64,000 bases of DNA. Origin: Promerops cafer. Taxonomy: Eukaryota; Chordata; Aves; Passeriformes; Nectariniidae. Shown here one piece after another: positions 26,713 through 40,700 of this stretch. The notes below the pieces were generated by a model that saw only the letters and a program-made list of their open reading frames with translations, did no database searches and was not told the DNA's origin. Position numbers and translations under genes: made by a program. The stretch lies in contig VZSE01004150.1 in NCBI GenBank assembly GCA_013398275.1, positions 474,036 through 538,035 of the forward strand, in the 5' to 3' direction. Within the stretch, counting starts at the first letter, position 1. Each line of letters begins with the position of its first letter.

Positions 26713-29700
26713 CTGTTTTGGAGTGAGGCGGAGAAAATCAGGGTCTTGTAATTAACGAGATTAAATATGGAAGCAGGGAAATGCAAAAGCCAATATCCTA
26801 CACATAATTAGACTGAAAACTAAAGCATTGTTGAAATATAACCCTCTGAAAAAAATATAGATATTTAATTTTTATTTTAAGTTATAAGTATTGGCATTTT
26901 CCTTCTGTAGATTGTTTCTTTCCTGTTTACTCAGCTGTTCAAAATATATGCCTATATTAAGCCTTCTATATCCCTTTTCTAGTGAAAAAGGATGGGGAAA
27001 TATAATTCATAAGGCAAACCACTGGTGCTATATATCATTCACAGAATGCTCTAATAAAATCTGGTGCACTGCGGGCTTCTTAAGCAATGATGGTCTTGCA
27101 CTATATTTAGCATTCAATGAAGAACTGAAAAAAAACCTTACAAATAAATGCATAGTGGTCTATGTTGGTGTCTAATGAACACAGTGAAGGTATCGTGTGT
27201 GTTACATGTCTCCATCTGTGAGAATTAAGACAAATGTGGGATTGTAGGAAAAGGGATGCAACTGGCCTAATGAATTTGCATGGCTGACTGAGAGTAGATG
27301 TTGATGTGACTAAATAGAGACACCTTACGTCAAATGCTAACCAAAGAGTAGAACGGACTGGGTACAATGTACAATAGTTTTGAAAAGAAAGCTAATTAGG
27401 AATGCACGAGCACTGGGTACATTGCAGCCCTGAATGCAAACCTTTTAATACAAAAATTGACAGGAAATGAGTTGAATTTTATTTCAATGTTTATAGAATA
27501 TATTCTTTCATAGTTTTATTCAAGACATTTGTTCTCTTTATGAATTTTTTATGCATCAAATCTAATGAAGTATATCCTAAACCGTTACAAAAGTAGTTAG
27601 AAATTATTTTGATCTACCCACATCATTAAAGTCTCTAAGCCTAATTGTGGAGGAAAAGTAGACTTCAATGACAGGAGCTGGGTAATTCTGATATTTTAAT
27701 TCACATACTGCCAGTTGGCTGAGACTACATATACCATATGCAATGGGTGGATGGTGAAGTCCATAACTGAAGTACCACGTTTCCTTATTTTGGTTGTACA
27801 ACATTCACTCATGTTCTCTTTGTGTTGTTGAAAGCAAATTTCATGGACTGTAGAGAGCACCTTCTGTCCCTGTGAGATTGCCATATGCAATGTGGAGCCC
27901 ATGCAGGACAATTTAACTTACTTTGTTTTACTTAATTCCTTGTGAATTTAAATTATTTCCACTAACATTTTTTTAATCTAAACATGCTCCTGAAGTCTTC
28001 TAATATGAAAGGCTCCTGCGTTCAAGATAGGGAAGAGAGAGAGAAACTCTAGGATGTCCTATACAATTTGTTTTGGGTTTGGACAGTCCCTGATGGTCTC
28101 TGCAATGTCCTGACCTCTTTTAGTGAACAAGCTCAGTTCCATAATTGTCCCTGCTGAGTGTTGTTGGCATAACTTGTCATAGAAAACTGCATTTGTGCTT
28201 GGAAAAGCAGAAGGGAAATAATCTCAGTTGTCCTGAATTAAAAGTTTGAGTGGATCCTCAGAGAGAGTAAAGAGCCATGCCACTACATTTTTAAATTCTT
28301 CTTTTAAGCAGACCGTACCTAGATGTCTAATACAGTGAAGAGCCTCTTTGCTTCCACATAGCCCTTGGGTCTGGGATATAGACTTTCTCAGAATGCTGAT
28401 AAACAGAAATGTAAAATCTAAATCCCAGAGTTACCATGCTTAGACTATCAATCCTTTGCAGATGCAGCAGACTTAGATTATGATGGGATGGTGAGAGGCA
28501 TGGGCTCCCCTTCCAGAAGAGTTTTTCAAAGAAGCTAAACCAAGTGCCTGTAGTCCCTTCTTCCTGCACTTCCTGTTATCCTTGACTGGTATTTTTTCAA
28601 CCTGTCTCCTCCTGAGCCTTCCTCTGGTGTTTCAGAAGTGCAGAGGATGGAAGGGCCTGAGGGCACTGAGCTTCAGCGTAGAAAGTTCCTTAAGGAGTTC
28701 TGCTAACACTACATGTTGGAGCAGCCTCTGGAATTAAACTGACTCTCAAGATCCAGGAGTAGAAAGGTTATTTGTAAACTCAGTTACAGTCTATGCACAA
28801 CTGATGCTCTCTCCTGATGTTTCTTAATCATCTGAGAAATATAGTCTTGAAACCAAAAGGTTAGTTTAGCCCCAGAGTAAAAAATAATACATTGGAGCAT
28901 ATGGGGATGCAAATTTACATTTGTGCTTTCAAATGCATTTTGTAATTTAGCAAAACTAAGATAATTCTAAGTAGAATTCTCCATGGGAGTGAATGCATTT
29001 TTAAATTATTATTTTAGTCTTCTTTTATCCAGTTGTTCTCTCCGTTGTGAGATAGTGCTTAAAGCACATAGCTGAGCTGCAGTGACGGAGCTCTCTTGGC
29101 AGCCCATAAACGTGTTTTGGAAAGCTGTATCGACTTGGCAAAAGCAGACTGTAGTTAAATGCTACCATGGTCCAATGCCATGTCCTTTAGGACTGCTTGC
29201 AAAGACAGAGCTTATTCCCTTCTCCCTTTCCCTCTAGCTCTTATTCCTCCCTGAAAACAAACAAATGAAAATGAAAAACCCAAGCTGGCTACCTGGAATA
29301 CTTAAACATCCAAATGAGTAAAACTTTACCATTCGTGTATTTTTAATGCTTATGCAAAGTCAGTGGGAATACTTGTGGTTTATTACTCTTATTTCTTGTA
29401 CCAAAGCCTAGAAACTGTCAGTTGCTTTACACCCTGTTAGAAATGCATTCCAACCACTTCTCAATGTATCACTCAAGTTTATGGTCAAAACTAAACTGTT
29501 TGTTTACAAAGTTTGGGAAAATGTAAATACACTTCCATACAGGATTATGTATCAGAGAACAGAGAATTTCTGGTTGTCCTGGGATTTTATTTCATACTTT
29601 GCTGGAAAAGCTGCAATCTGAATTACGTAAGAAGTTTTACATTTGTGGTGGGAAAGCACTGAATGGTAAAAATTGCTGTAGATGGTCATTGAAATGGAAA

Positions 29701-31479
29701 TGATACAGTAGCATGTACCTATTTCCACAGCAGCAGAAGCCTTTATCACCCTTTGATGAAACAGGAAAAAAGAGAGACTCTTGAGACCTTTGCTTTATCC
29801 CCATCAAAAGCAACACCCTTTTTCTCTTTTTCCCATTTTAACCACCTGACTAATCTTTGTCATTGCTGTATTCTGCTAAATTTACTATTGTGCACTAAAA
29901 ATAACACTTTCTTCCTGTCCTCTTCCCCTTTTTTTTTTTTTTTTTTCTGTAGAAAAGCTCTGTAAAGAGCTGGGAATCAGATCCAAAGGTTTTAGGGTTT
30001 TCTATTGGCTTGGTTTGGGATTTTTTTGAATTGCAGTCCAACACTTCTTGAGTCAGTGTCGTGGCAAGTCTGGTTGCTTTGTTTCAGTTTTCTCTCACAT
30101 GATGCTAACTTACCTGTTCTCACATTTACACTCACTGTTTGCAGCAGTGATAACCTGAGTATTTTTAATAGAGACACAGGCTCTAGCTCTGATTTGTCTT
30201 CAGAAAATGATAATTTAGACTGTAGAAAAAAGGTACCAATAAGAAATTAAAAATTGCCATACTGAAACAGTTCAGTAAAAGGAATGCCTTTTGTATAACA
30301 CTGCTTTGCCCAGCCTCCTGAATTGAGTGGGATGAACATGAGTTCTTTTGTTTTCCTAAAAACTGTGTATCTGAAAAACAAGTGAATACATGGGGTTGTT
30401 GTTCTTGCACAGAAAGAAAAATTTAGCCCTCATTTGTGGAGAAGAAAAATTCCCATAGAACCTGAAACCTAAAAAACAGAATTATATTACACATTTTAAA
30501 TATGTTGACTTTTTTTTTTTTTTTTTATTTTTTGTTGCCTGCATTATCAACTTAATATTTCTTTGCTTGTAAGTAGATGTCTGAGCGAGAGTTGTTTTAG
30601 TTTCTGATGCATTTGTCTTGTCCATCCAAACTGTGCAAAGCTAGTAGAGTAACACTTAATATTTGTCATGATGCACGTTGTTCTTCTGCCCCAATAGCCT
30701 CCTTTGATATGAAGTTGCAAACTGTAATTTGTCCTGACATAGATGTACTCAACTGAAAAGTATTGCAGTCTGACCTGGTTAATGTAAGTTTGGCTTCTGG
30801 GTATTTGAAAAATGTAAGTAATTGACTATAACCAAATGCATTTGGATACTGTTAGCCTGTTATTAGTACAGAAAACTATTCTTGCAAGTGGGGTTTTAAA
30901 CAACTTTATAATGTTTTCCAACAAATTACTGCCTTAATGCTACGAGACTGTGCAATGTGTGAGTCCAGGTTGCTGTAACAGAATACTTTTTGAGCAGTGA
31001 CTACTTTTTAAATTGCCACAGCTATGTCAAAAACTGTCCTTAGCAGCGCGATTGCGCCCATGCCCCTTACTGGTTAGTGACAGTTTTGTTGATGTCAAGT
31101 GGTAAATGAAGAGCCAGAGACTGCTGTTCTAGCAGGGAGCCAGGTCTGGATTGTAACACAGCAGCCTTGAGCTGCTTTCACTGTATGAAAACACCAAGTC
31201 TAGATTGTCGCTGAAAGAGAAAGGGAGGTTGTGGTTTCATTGCGATGTGTGTATTTTACGTGAAGGCTTCAAAAATTAGTGAGAATAGAAGTGATTTCAA
31301 AAGATATCAGGAGCACCTGCAGTAAGAAATCGCATGCCCAACTTAGGGCATCATCCAGGGAGGCTTCCAGGACCTTTGCACTGTGTATGTATTTACAGTA
31401 TTTACAGTGTACACGTATAAAGACTGCCTATGGGGGTGTTGCTTTGTTTTCAAGTTGTTTCGTGTCCGAGCTTTTACCG
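26713..31479. other. Probable 5' intron or upstream flank, nothing recognised
   Basis: No gene was recognised. There are long T tracts near 29929-29946 and 30509-30525. The first ends in a strong-looking acceptor (TTTTCTGTAG), but no matching donor was found within a reasonable exon length. Confidence 0.4.
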
Positions 31480-31646
31480 TGCGAGGCCATGGCAGGCAGA
31501 AAGCCTCGGCTGCGGGCCGTGGGGCAGGGGCGGGATGCGCCCCGGCGATCCCCGCTGCGGGCCGTGGGTCGCTCCGCCGGGCGGGCAAGCGGGGCCGGCT
31601 GCATCCTCCGCCCCTTTACGCGCGGCCGCGGTTTCATGAATGAAAT

Positions 31647-31688
31647 CCAATCGCCGCGCTAAAAATAGACCGCGAGGCTGGCACGTCA
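31647..31688 (+). promoter_or_regulatory. CCAAT box, MEF2/TATA-like element and CRE-like half site
   Basis: In order, the sequence has CCAAT at 31647-31651, CTAAAAATAG at 31659-31668 and CGTCA at 31684-31688. The middle element is an exact MEF2 consensus (YTAWWWWTAR). It could also serve as a variant TATA box placing the start near 31690. The tight order inside a CpG island is what one expects of a core promoter. Binding is not shown. Confidence 0.5.
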
Positions 31689-31689
31689 C

Positions 31690-31747
31690 GGCTGCCGCCG
31701 GCCCCGCCGCCGCCGCCGGAGTCAGCGCCGCAGGGCGGGCCGGNCGG
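31690..31747 (+). other. RHOBTB1: Candidate alternative non-coding first exon
   Basis: If transcription starts about 25 bases after the TATA-like element, a short GC-rich exon would end at 31747, before GTAGGT. The visible bases contain no ATG, so a leader made here and spliced to 43057 would lack upstream ORFs. Start position and splicing are inferred. Confidence 0.35.
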
Positions 31748-34700
31748 GTAGGTCCCGCGTCGCCCGGGCGCGATCGTGCTCCGAGCTGCCGGTGTGCGGG
31801 GCCGGGGCGGGCTGGCCGCCAGCGGTTCCGCAGGGGGCGGGTGGCGCTGCCCCGCGCGTCCCGTTTGCCCGCAGGTGCTCTCCCGCCTCGTCGGGAGGGA
31901 GCAGGAGGTGGTGGCATCCTCCCCCCCTCCGAGGACAGAGAGGGCTGAGTCCTTGATGAAGCAGATCTGTCTGGCTTCCTTTTCCAGCGAGGCCACGAGG
32001 TGCAAGGCAAAAATAGACGGGAATGGTGTGTACGGGAAGCACAAACCTCTTGGCGCTTGGTACCTCTGAGTGTCATATAGTAAAAACCCGAAGGATGTCT
32101 TTTCCCCCTCTTTTTTCCCCTCCCCTTTCTTTGCCCCTGCTGTGTCTGTGGAATCTTCTGTGGGTTGCTGTGGCAACAGCAGGAGGCTCTTCGGGGGTCT
32201 TGTGGCACAGATTATCAGGTGTCTATGTCGGGACCTATTTGTAGGCCATAGAAAGGGGCTGTAGAGACAAACAGTAGTAGACTTTTAATTTGTTTAGTCA
32301 GCCTTTAGTGGTATTAAGGCATCTGACATCTAGAGCAAAGAGAAATTGGTCACCGGACATACCGAGGCCGACATAGGTGGAGGAGTTGCCGTCTATTGGT
32401 CAAGATACTACTCTGAAGGCAACAATTTACTTGTTTAAAAAATGATAATAATAAAAGAAAGCCCTTGAGGCTCTGCATATGGTCACAGCGAGAGCAAGGA
32501 AGTGATGCCAGAATAGTCTCAATGACTTTGTTCATCCTCAGTTTGTGTACTATTTCAGGACACACAGCTGACTTGGAGCCAAATGTTCAGCTTGAGCTGT
32601 AATAACTTGAGATCTACTAGAAGCTGAGGTGGAAATTAGCTTTTCCAGTGTGCTTAAGGCGAGACCTTTAGCTGCTGGTCTTTCTAGGCAAAAATAATGC
32701 ATATGGGGAGAAACCCACCGTTGTTAGGATTACACAGAAGAGTTGTCATGACTGCTCAGTGTAAGTAGTAGTATTTCAGTACAGGGTGTATTTCAGGATA
32801 AGGAGTCACACTTCATGGAAACGGAATGGCTTCATTTCTTTTCAGTATTTTTCTGAGGTACTCTTCCATTAGGTTATGCTTTTCTTTCTAAGCATGTTGC
32901 ATTTGCACACCTGAATCTGTGTCTCAGATATACAGTGTATCTACACACTATTAGCAGAAGAAAAAAAAAGTAAGTTCAGTATTTGTACTAGGGTTCTTTA
33001 TCTAGGTGACATAATACTTAAAGAGCATAAGATCTGGGACAGGCTCAGATACACAGAAGTATTTTTATCGAAGAAGAAATAAACATCAGTTTTAGCTCTG
33101 GGAAGCTTTCTAAAACTCCTGCCGTTTTAAAACTCCAAGCTTCATAAATACTGTAAAGCATTAGCCTGAGAGGAAGAGCTGGTCACTTGACCAGTAAATC
33201 CTGATGTTTGATTCTTTGTTAATACATTTTATTTGCTGGAAAAATACTTAAGTCCTGTATCCAGATGTTACCCTGTGTTGAAGGGGACAAAAGGACAGAG
33301 AAGCCTTGAGGGAGGAGAAGCAAAGGAGCAACAGGTGTTTGACATGCTCCTCCCTTGCTCCCTTCCGTCCTGCCAGAAAAGTATACGAACATTGTAGAGC
33401 AAAGTGTGTGCTTGGGAAGGAGGAAGAGGAAAAGCTCAGGCATCCTTGCTGCATACAACAGACATGCAGAGCAGCTCAGAGACTGGGTGATTTTATCCTT
33501 GGATCACTGATTGGGTTTCCATAAAAGAGCTCAAAACTTTCTGCTGAAGGAGTGAGTGGTGCATGAGCTGTAACTGGTGCACCTGCAGTGTGTGCGGTCA
33601 TAGCTGGGGCTCTTTGGCATTACAGACAGGTCATGAAATAAAAATATGGATTCCCTTTCCTTCCCATCCAACACTATTCTACTTCTGTGTTTTCCTCTTC
33701 TTTCTGTCTGTCATGAGACATAAGATCGCAATTTCTTTCTTCTTTTAAAATTATTTTTTTCTTTGCAAATGAGTCTCTGTGTGGCACTAGACATTACAAG
33801 TAAACCCTGCATCTATGTGCCTCCTGCACTATTCCGTTAATGTTGCTGGATTTGCATTTGAGACATAAATGCAGAACTTGACCCATGATATGAAAATAGC
33901 ATTTATTTGAAGTCTGCCATCCTGAAGTGTTTGCTCTTTCAGTCAGTGTTTAGGTCCTTGGGTGGGTTTTTCCTGCTGCCATTATGAGGTCTCACTCTCC
34001 TTTGGTAGTTTCCTAGTGGTAATAATGTCTGGGAATTAATAAAATCACATATAATGTCTTTCTAAGATCACTGATTAACAAAGAAGGGAATGCGTAAGAA
34101 ATGTCACATAAAGTTCAAGAACCAAGAGCCTGATTCTATCTTTTGGAAAGAGAACAAGTACAGAAAGTGAATTCAACAGCTCTCTGTGCTAGGAGGTCAC
34201 CAGTGTCTCTGGAATATTCTGTGTTTGTAGCTCTAGTGAAGCTTGATAAATATTTTCCCACACAAGTGCACAAAAGCTGTGAGAATGCCTTGCTTGGTGG
34301 TTATTGTTGCTATTCTTTCAGTGCTGTTGGGAACACTGCTTAGGAGCAGGGTACAGTGTCAGCACCTGTTTTGTGCGTGGGTACAGTCACTAACAACCTC
34401 TGCTACAGTATCAGTAGTTTAATGATGCACAGGCATCGTAATTACATAAGAGTAAAATCAGGCATTTCATGGAGTTTATTACCATGAAACCTAGTAGTGT
34501 TGAGTCAGACTTTTCCAGGGACCCATCTTCCTTTAAGCTTTGAGTTTTGTATATTATCCCAGATACTTTGGGCATGGCAGTCACTAAGGATTCAGCTGTG
34601 GCTTTGCCCCGGTCGTGTTAATCCAAATACCAAAGCAGGAATCAGAGCACCTGATGCTCTGTCTACACTGATGGATCATGTGATGCAGTAGCAAGGGACC

Positions 34701-37700
34701 TAGGAATGAAAAAATTGGTGCTGAGGACCCAGTGTCCACACTGCACACAGCTCAGGGACAAAGGGCATTACTTCAGACTGCCTTTAATCTGGTCCCATGG
34801 ACTGAATGCTTATGGGTGGGTGGCACACCTTCCCTTTCAGAATTCAGTTTATGCACTCTGGCTGCACCTGATGTGAACCAAACCATGGAATATTTGCTTC
34901 AAAAGTGTATTCTTGAGATGAATTAACATGCTATTGGCAGTGCACCCTTGTTCAGCTCTTGCAGTATAATTTTCTGTTGCAGAAGGAGGATTGATCTGAG
35001 GACTTTGTGCATTGTATGGGTGGCTGCTTTAAAAAGTGCCAGCTGTGTGGTGATGGCTATCACCATCAATGGGTATTGTCCATTCTTCAGGTAGTTGGTT
35101 CTCAGCCACTTTTATTCATGTCAGCTGCAGTTAATTTCGGTTTGTGACGATGTGACAGATTATGACCCACAGCAATGCCAGATCTTGGTCACTGCCTAGT
35201 CCCTTGTGTCTGCTATGATTATCTCTGGTGAGTGGGATGAATAGTCAGCTGTAGCCAGGTGTATCTGGAATCCTCACAAGGTACATAGGCAAAGCTAAAG
35301 TGCCAGCCTTACATCAGTCAGGTACCGGCTATAGGGATGTTTCCCCCTTTCCAGGGGTGGGCCCACTATGGGCACTGTTTTCTGCATCTCTGTGCACACC
35401 AAGAAAGAAGACGCAAAAGGAGGCACAAGGGACTGCCTTGTGTAGTGGCTTGTTCTTGGGGTAGACTCTGGAAAATTGGTAGAGGGAGGAGTGGCAGTGC
35501 TTCAGGCTCTGCCACCATGTAAAAAACACTCATCCCAGATTCCCACACGTGAGGTTTCTGAAATGGTTAAATGTCCTTCACCTGCCACCTGGGTTAATTT
35601 CTAGGGCGATGATCTCATCACAAAGGATATTCCAAGGTATGTCACAGGTCAAAATAATATGTAAGCTGCTCAGTGTAATCAGCTTGTTGATTTCTGCCCT
35701 TCACGTCTTCCTGAAGAAGTTGTCAGATACTTGACATAGGTCAAGTCTAATGCTGAACTCTACATTTGGGTCTCTATTTGGTCTGATAGACTGAATGTGT
35801 ATAACTCAAAAACAGGTCCTTGTGAGCTGCATTTTTTTTGAGGAGGCTCAGGAGAATCTGTTATTGTACCTAAAATTGAATGTTTTCATTCTCAGCTATT
35901 GAGCTGTCTGCACTCAGCAGAGGGCAGTCTGTTTTACACTTTGTTATGTGGGAAGAATTTGTGTTTTGCTAGTATCTCTGATTTTTGGGCATCTGAGGAA
36001 ATGCTCATTCTTACTGATCAAAAGTTTTTGTGTCATCACAGAGGTAGGTTGGGCTTGATGAAGGATTCTAATAATCAACAGAAACAAACAAACAAACAAA
36101 CAGTCATGCAAGCAGAGAAAGGGCAGAGTGACAGGTGTCTGACGCTGCAAACCAGGAATTATTATTCCCTGTCCTTACAATTTCTGTGAGAGTTGTGGTA
36201 ATCATTTGACTAAGAAGTTTTCTAGCAAACTTAGAGACATTTGTTCTGTCTTCAACTTTACATCATCATTAGGGGCTACTCCTTTCATTTCTGAGTGAAG
36301 CCATGGTCCATTTTTCACTCCCTTTAAAACTTGAGGGATAGAGTGGGGATTATGGCAGCTGAATGGAAGCTTCTGAGAACTCCTGTCTTTAAAAAGTAAG
36401 AGGTAGCATCCAGAAATGAATCTGATGCTTATTGATCAAAAGATGACATGAAAGAAGCTGGTTCAGGCAAGCCAAGTGGAGTCTCTCTTGATGACAGCCT
36501 CAGTGTTTAACTTCTCCAGCTGTATCAAATTTTAGCAGCATTCTGAGGGATTTATTTCTGGCCCTAAGCTATCCCAGGACAGAAGAAAAAGGGTAGAACC
36601 AGGTTCTGCCCTTGTGGAAGATAAAGGTGTTTCTGTTGACCTGCACTCTTGTGGGCAGCAACAGCCAGGGTTATCTCATTTATCACCTTGTGCAGTGAAC
36701 CATTTCCATCAGCTGCCCTTCTCTTCCTACCCATGGGGGAGCCTGGGGTCTTGCATTTGCAATGAGGTCAGCTTTAGAATAGAAAGGTTTTTCTCCTTCC
36801 CCAGTCATTAGTATATCTGTTGTTTTCTTCTGCTGATGGACCAGGTAGGGCAAGTAGGTGATAAATTCCAGAGTTAATCTTGAATTTCTTCCTTCTGAGG
36901 TAGTCTTTTCTGTCATTCCATGTAAACTTCCAGAACTTTGAATAATGGCATATGGTAATGCTGCTTCATCCTGGACAAGATTCCAGCCTGCTATGCATCA
37001 TGCCCACCTTTGTCCCCTGGTGACCAAGTGATCTGATCCCACCTTGAGTCTTACTACCCTTTGTCACCAGCTGGTTCTTTGATGCTGATGAGGAATAGTT
37101 TTCCTTTTGAAACCAGTCTCTCCAACAGGCCTCCTATGATTTAATGAAATATTAATATTAATGTACACCTTGTAAAAAATGCTTTGTGATGGTCTTTCAG
37201 CAGCTGGTAGTTTATCTGTTGCTTGATCCCGTGTTGTGATTAACTTCACAAGTATACTTGGTGGGGCCCTAAATTCATTGATTAAATTGAGCCAAACCAC
37301 AAAACAGCCTTTTGGCCCTTAACCTTTCCCCAAATCAGATCTGTCTGTGAATTCTGTGCTCTTGCACACGTGAACACTAAGTTCCCCCTGCTTTGTCCCC
37401 TGGCATATCTGTGTTAATCCACTAAAGATTCTGAAACAACACATGGTGGGTTATATATTGAGAACGAACATTTCACACGCTTGTTCTGGCTCGTGCTTGT
37501 TGGTCCCTGGCAGCGTGCTGGTGCCTTGGGATTCTGCACTGCAAGGTAGTGATTTCAGTGCCTGAAGAGCTTGGCATTTTGTATCTCCTTTTCCAGTTTC
37601 CATGGTTGCAAGCAGTAATTTTGCAACTTGGGGATGGAGGCAAGAGTGTCGCGTAGTCTTGTAAATTGTTTTATATTCTTTTTGACATGTTACTGCCTAA

Positions 37701-40700
37701 TGGCTCTCTGAAGGAGTCACTCCAAAACTATACTAAAAAATACATCTTCAGAACAGATTGAAGTATGGAGTAGCTACAAATGCACTTTCATATTGTTTCA
37801 AGAAAGTGTGTTTTTGGGGGATAATTATTGATGCTCTTATTGCCTTACTGGTGCCCTGAGTTTTTCAGATAATTCCCATGCCCACCATTCATATTAAGTC
37901 ATGTTAGACTTTGTTGTCTCTTTCCATTAGTTTTTTTCAGTAAAATTGTGACATTTTAGTTGTGGTTGACACCCCCTTTGTTTGAAGGAGTTCCTGGTTT
38001 GCATGTTTGGTCAGGTTACTTAACACAAGTTGAAATTATTAATTTTTTTTTTTTTCCATGGAAGAGCTTGAAGAAAAACTCCACTGAATAGGCAAGGTTC
38101 TTACATGCTGTGATTCTGAACTGTCATCTGAAGAGTTTGCTCTTAGCACAAGAGCTAAGTAAAGTGCTTGCTTTGAGGGGTCCTATAAGTACACAGCTAA
38201 GAAGTAAATGGCTGCAGGATCACCCCATAATCACTGATTAATGTAGACACTCTTAGTTATTTGTTTGTGGTGTTTGTGATTTGTTTGTGCTGAAGAGAAG
38301 AGGGTTGGTAATTACCTACTGTTCTTTGAAAAAAAAAATCTTGGTTATGTTTTATATATGCTAAGTGAGGATTTTAAACATCTGGACATTTCAAAATGGG
38401 CATTTAGAGATCCACAGGGGTGGATTCCTGATCCTCCACAGGCAACTCACTGTTGGGTTTGGATCTTCATCCACCTTGTTTCTAGCAGAGAAAAATGCAA
38501 TCATAGCTTTATATATGAAACTGCATTTTTAAAACAAGTTCATGGTTATGATCTGGTTATCTATTGCATATTAATACACCTACATAATACAGAGGGAGGG
38601 ATTGTGTGTGTGTGTTGTGCTTAATCTGTGTACCAGTGGACTCGATAATCAAGTGATGTGCTTCATCTACAGATCTTTTGGAACATTTCTCTAGAAAGGG
38701 AGTGTTTCATTATTGAGGCTGACCAAGTCGCATGCTATTGCAACCACAACTGTTTTATAGTGATTATAATAACAACTCATTTAGCAATGAGGAAAAACTA
38801 AATGAAAAACCAAGCACCCCACAGCAATTTGAGGTGAAACAACAGAAAAAGAAACTGGCAAACATAGCCATCTGCAATCCATGGTTTAAAACAGTAGCCT
38901 TATATTTCTTTGGAAATAAATCAGCTTTATTTGTAATATTTCTTAACTGCTAATCAAGTGAATGAATTAAATGGCTTTATGTTAGATCTTGAGTCTGCTC
39001 ACATCTCCTTCTTTTTTGGCTGCCTCTGTCTTCTCTTCATCTGCAAACAATCACAGGTGACAATGTAAAAATAGAACATCCTAAGAGATTTTTGAGATCC
39101 TGTGTTATTCTTATGGATATCTTTTTCCATTTCCATCCATCTGCTCATCTTTCTTTAGAACTGCACTAAGCAGCTGAATTTTGTGCTCCTTTCTTTTGGA
39201 AACGGTGATTTCTGATCAGACCTCTTCCCTGGTAGGTTCCTTGCTGCCCCTCTTTTTTGTCAGTGCCCTTTCTGGGACAGGTCACACTTCCAGTAACTTT
39301 CCTCATACTTTTACCCTGCTTTGTTTTGCTGGTAAGCTAAACTATTGCTGGTTTTAGGTTGGTTTTAGCAAGTTTTTCGTTGATCTTAGAATGTTATGCC
39401 TTTTTTTCTAATCTTTATATACGCTGCTTTGTTCTTGTCTAACCAGTTCAGTTTCAGTTCCAGTTGGTCTTCCCAGGTACCACCACGCTTTCAGAGCTCA
39501 AATCTAGTTGTCTTATTCTTTTTAAAATTCTAGTTTTGTAAATATATGTTCAGCATTTTTAATCAGTGTGATTATATAATAGATTTAGCACCAGCTTAAC
39601 CTAGAGGCTACCTTAAAAAAACTAACTGTGGCTGTATTTTTTAGATCTTGTATGTATTCCTGGCTTTAATCATTCCAGTAGCCAGAAGGCATCTGGCTAC
39701 ATTTGTAAGCATTTAATGAACTTGTTTTGCTAATTGTTTATACTGTAATTTGTTGTTAGCATCTGGTTTTACTTGAGGTGTCTAAATATCTGTCTGGCTT
39801 CTGTCTGTCAGTCTCCTCAGAAGCTATTTCTGCTTTAATCCCTTCCTCAAAACTAGTGAACAACATTAAAATGATCTGGATTTTTAACACATAGTTACAT
39901 TATAGATACTGGAGGGTATTTAAGAACTTTCCTTAACATAGGCACAGGGCTCTACTTTTGTTTTTGTTGCCAGTTTATTTTAATCTCTGTCCTGTGCAGT
40001 ATTGAGTCTTGCTAAAAATACCTTCATGAGATTGCCATTGATCTGCAGCAGGGCATTCAGGCATGCTGCGTCTGAGTCCTGTGATAACTTTTCTTTAATT
40101 AAGTTATTAAGTATATTGGAAAGTTAAAACCCCAGTAATTTTTAAATATTTTTTTCCTGTGTTCCCTTACTAGGATTCTCAGATGGTCACATTGATTTAT
40201 CTAGTTACTTTTATTTAGATTTGCCTGTTAATTTTAAACCAGCTTTGTTATCCTCTTGGAAATTTTTTAAGATTCCAGACTCTGTACTTAATACATATTT
40301 TGTGACTGATTGAAGCACATTTTTGCAGAACTACCATTTAAGAACTTTGGAAGAATTTTAAAATCAAATTGTTATATAATACCACAGCTAATCTGTGTAA
40401 CGGCTTTTTAATGGAATATTGGATTGGAAGAAAAATTGATTTGGCATCTCTGCTCGGTAGTTTAAAACCAACCAGACACACTGGCTAGCCATGCTCCTTC
40501 ATTTCGCTTTCTAGCCTTGTAAACATTTCTACATTCCATCTGTGATGTCTAGTCCATGCATGAATAATATATGAAGTAATTTAATACCACATAATATGTC
40601 AAGGGGGTTGCTGTTTATTCTCAGACTTGAAACTTTTTAAGATCATGTGCTGAAAGCTCTCGGGGGTTTGCTACTCATTTGGGGCCCTGCCTGTGAGGCC

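Larger units (their letters stand above)
31480..31920. promoter_or_regulatory. RHOBTB1: Second CpG island, probable proximal RHOBTB1 promoter
   Basis: This is a GC-rich stretch dense in CpG, with GCCGCCGCC and GGGCGGG motifs, in AT-rich surroundings. It lies 11 kb upstream of the first coding exon, on the same side as expected for an alternative first exon. A CCAAT box, a MEF2/TATA-like element and a CRE-like half site are clustered at 31647-31688. A splice donor follows at 31748. One ambiguous base is at 31744. Forward use for RHOBTB1 is inferred from the donor and the order of elements. Confidence 0.65.

Noticed and set aside
29925..29990. Strong acceptor-like TTTTTTCTGTAG that might begin an exon
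   Set aside because: No good donor follows at exon length and no frame or UTR context supports it.
31343..32208. Long overlapping frames on both strands at the second CpG island, up to 244 codons
   Set aside because: High GC removes stop codons. The peptides are Arg-, Pro- and Ala-rich with no domain, and overlap in several frames.
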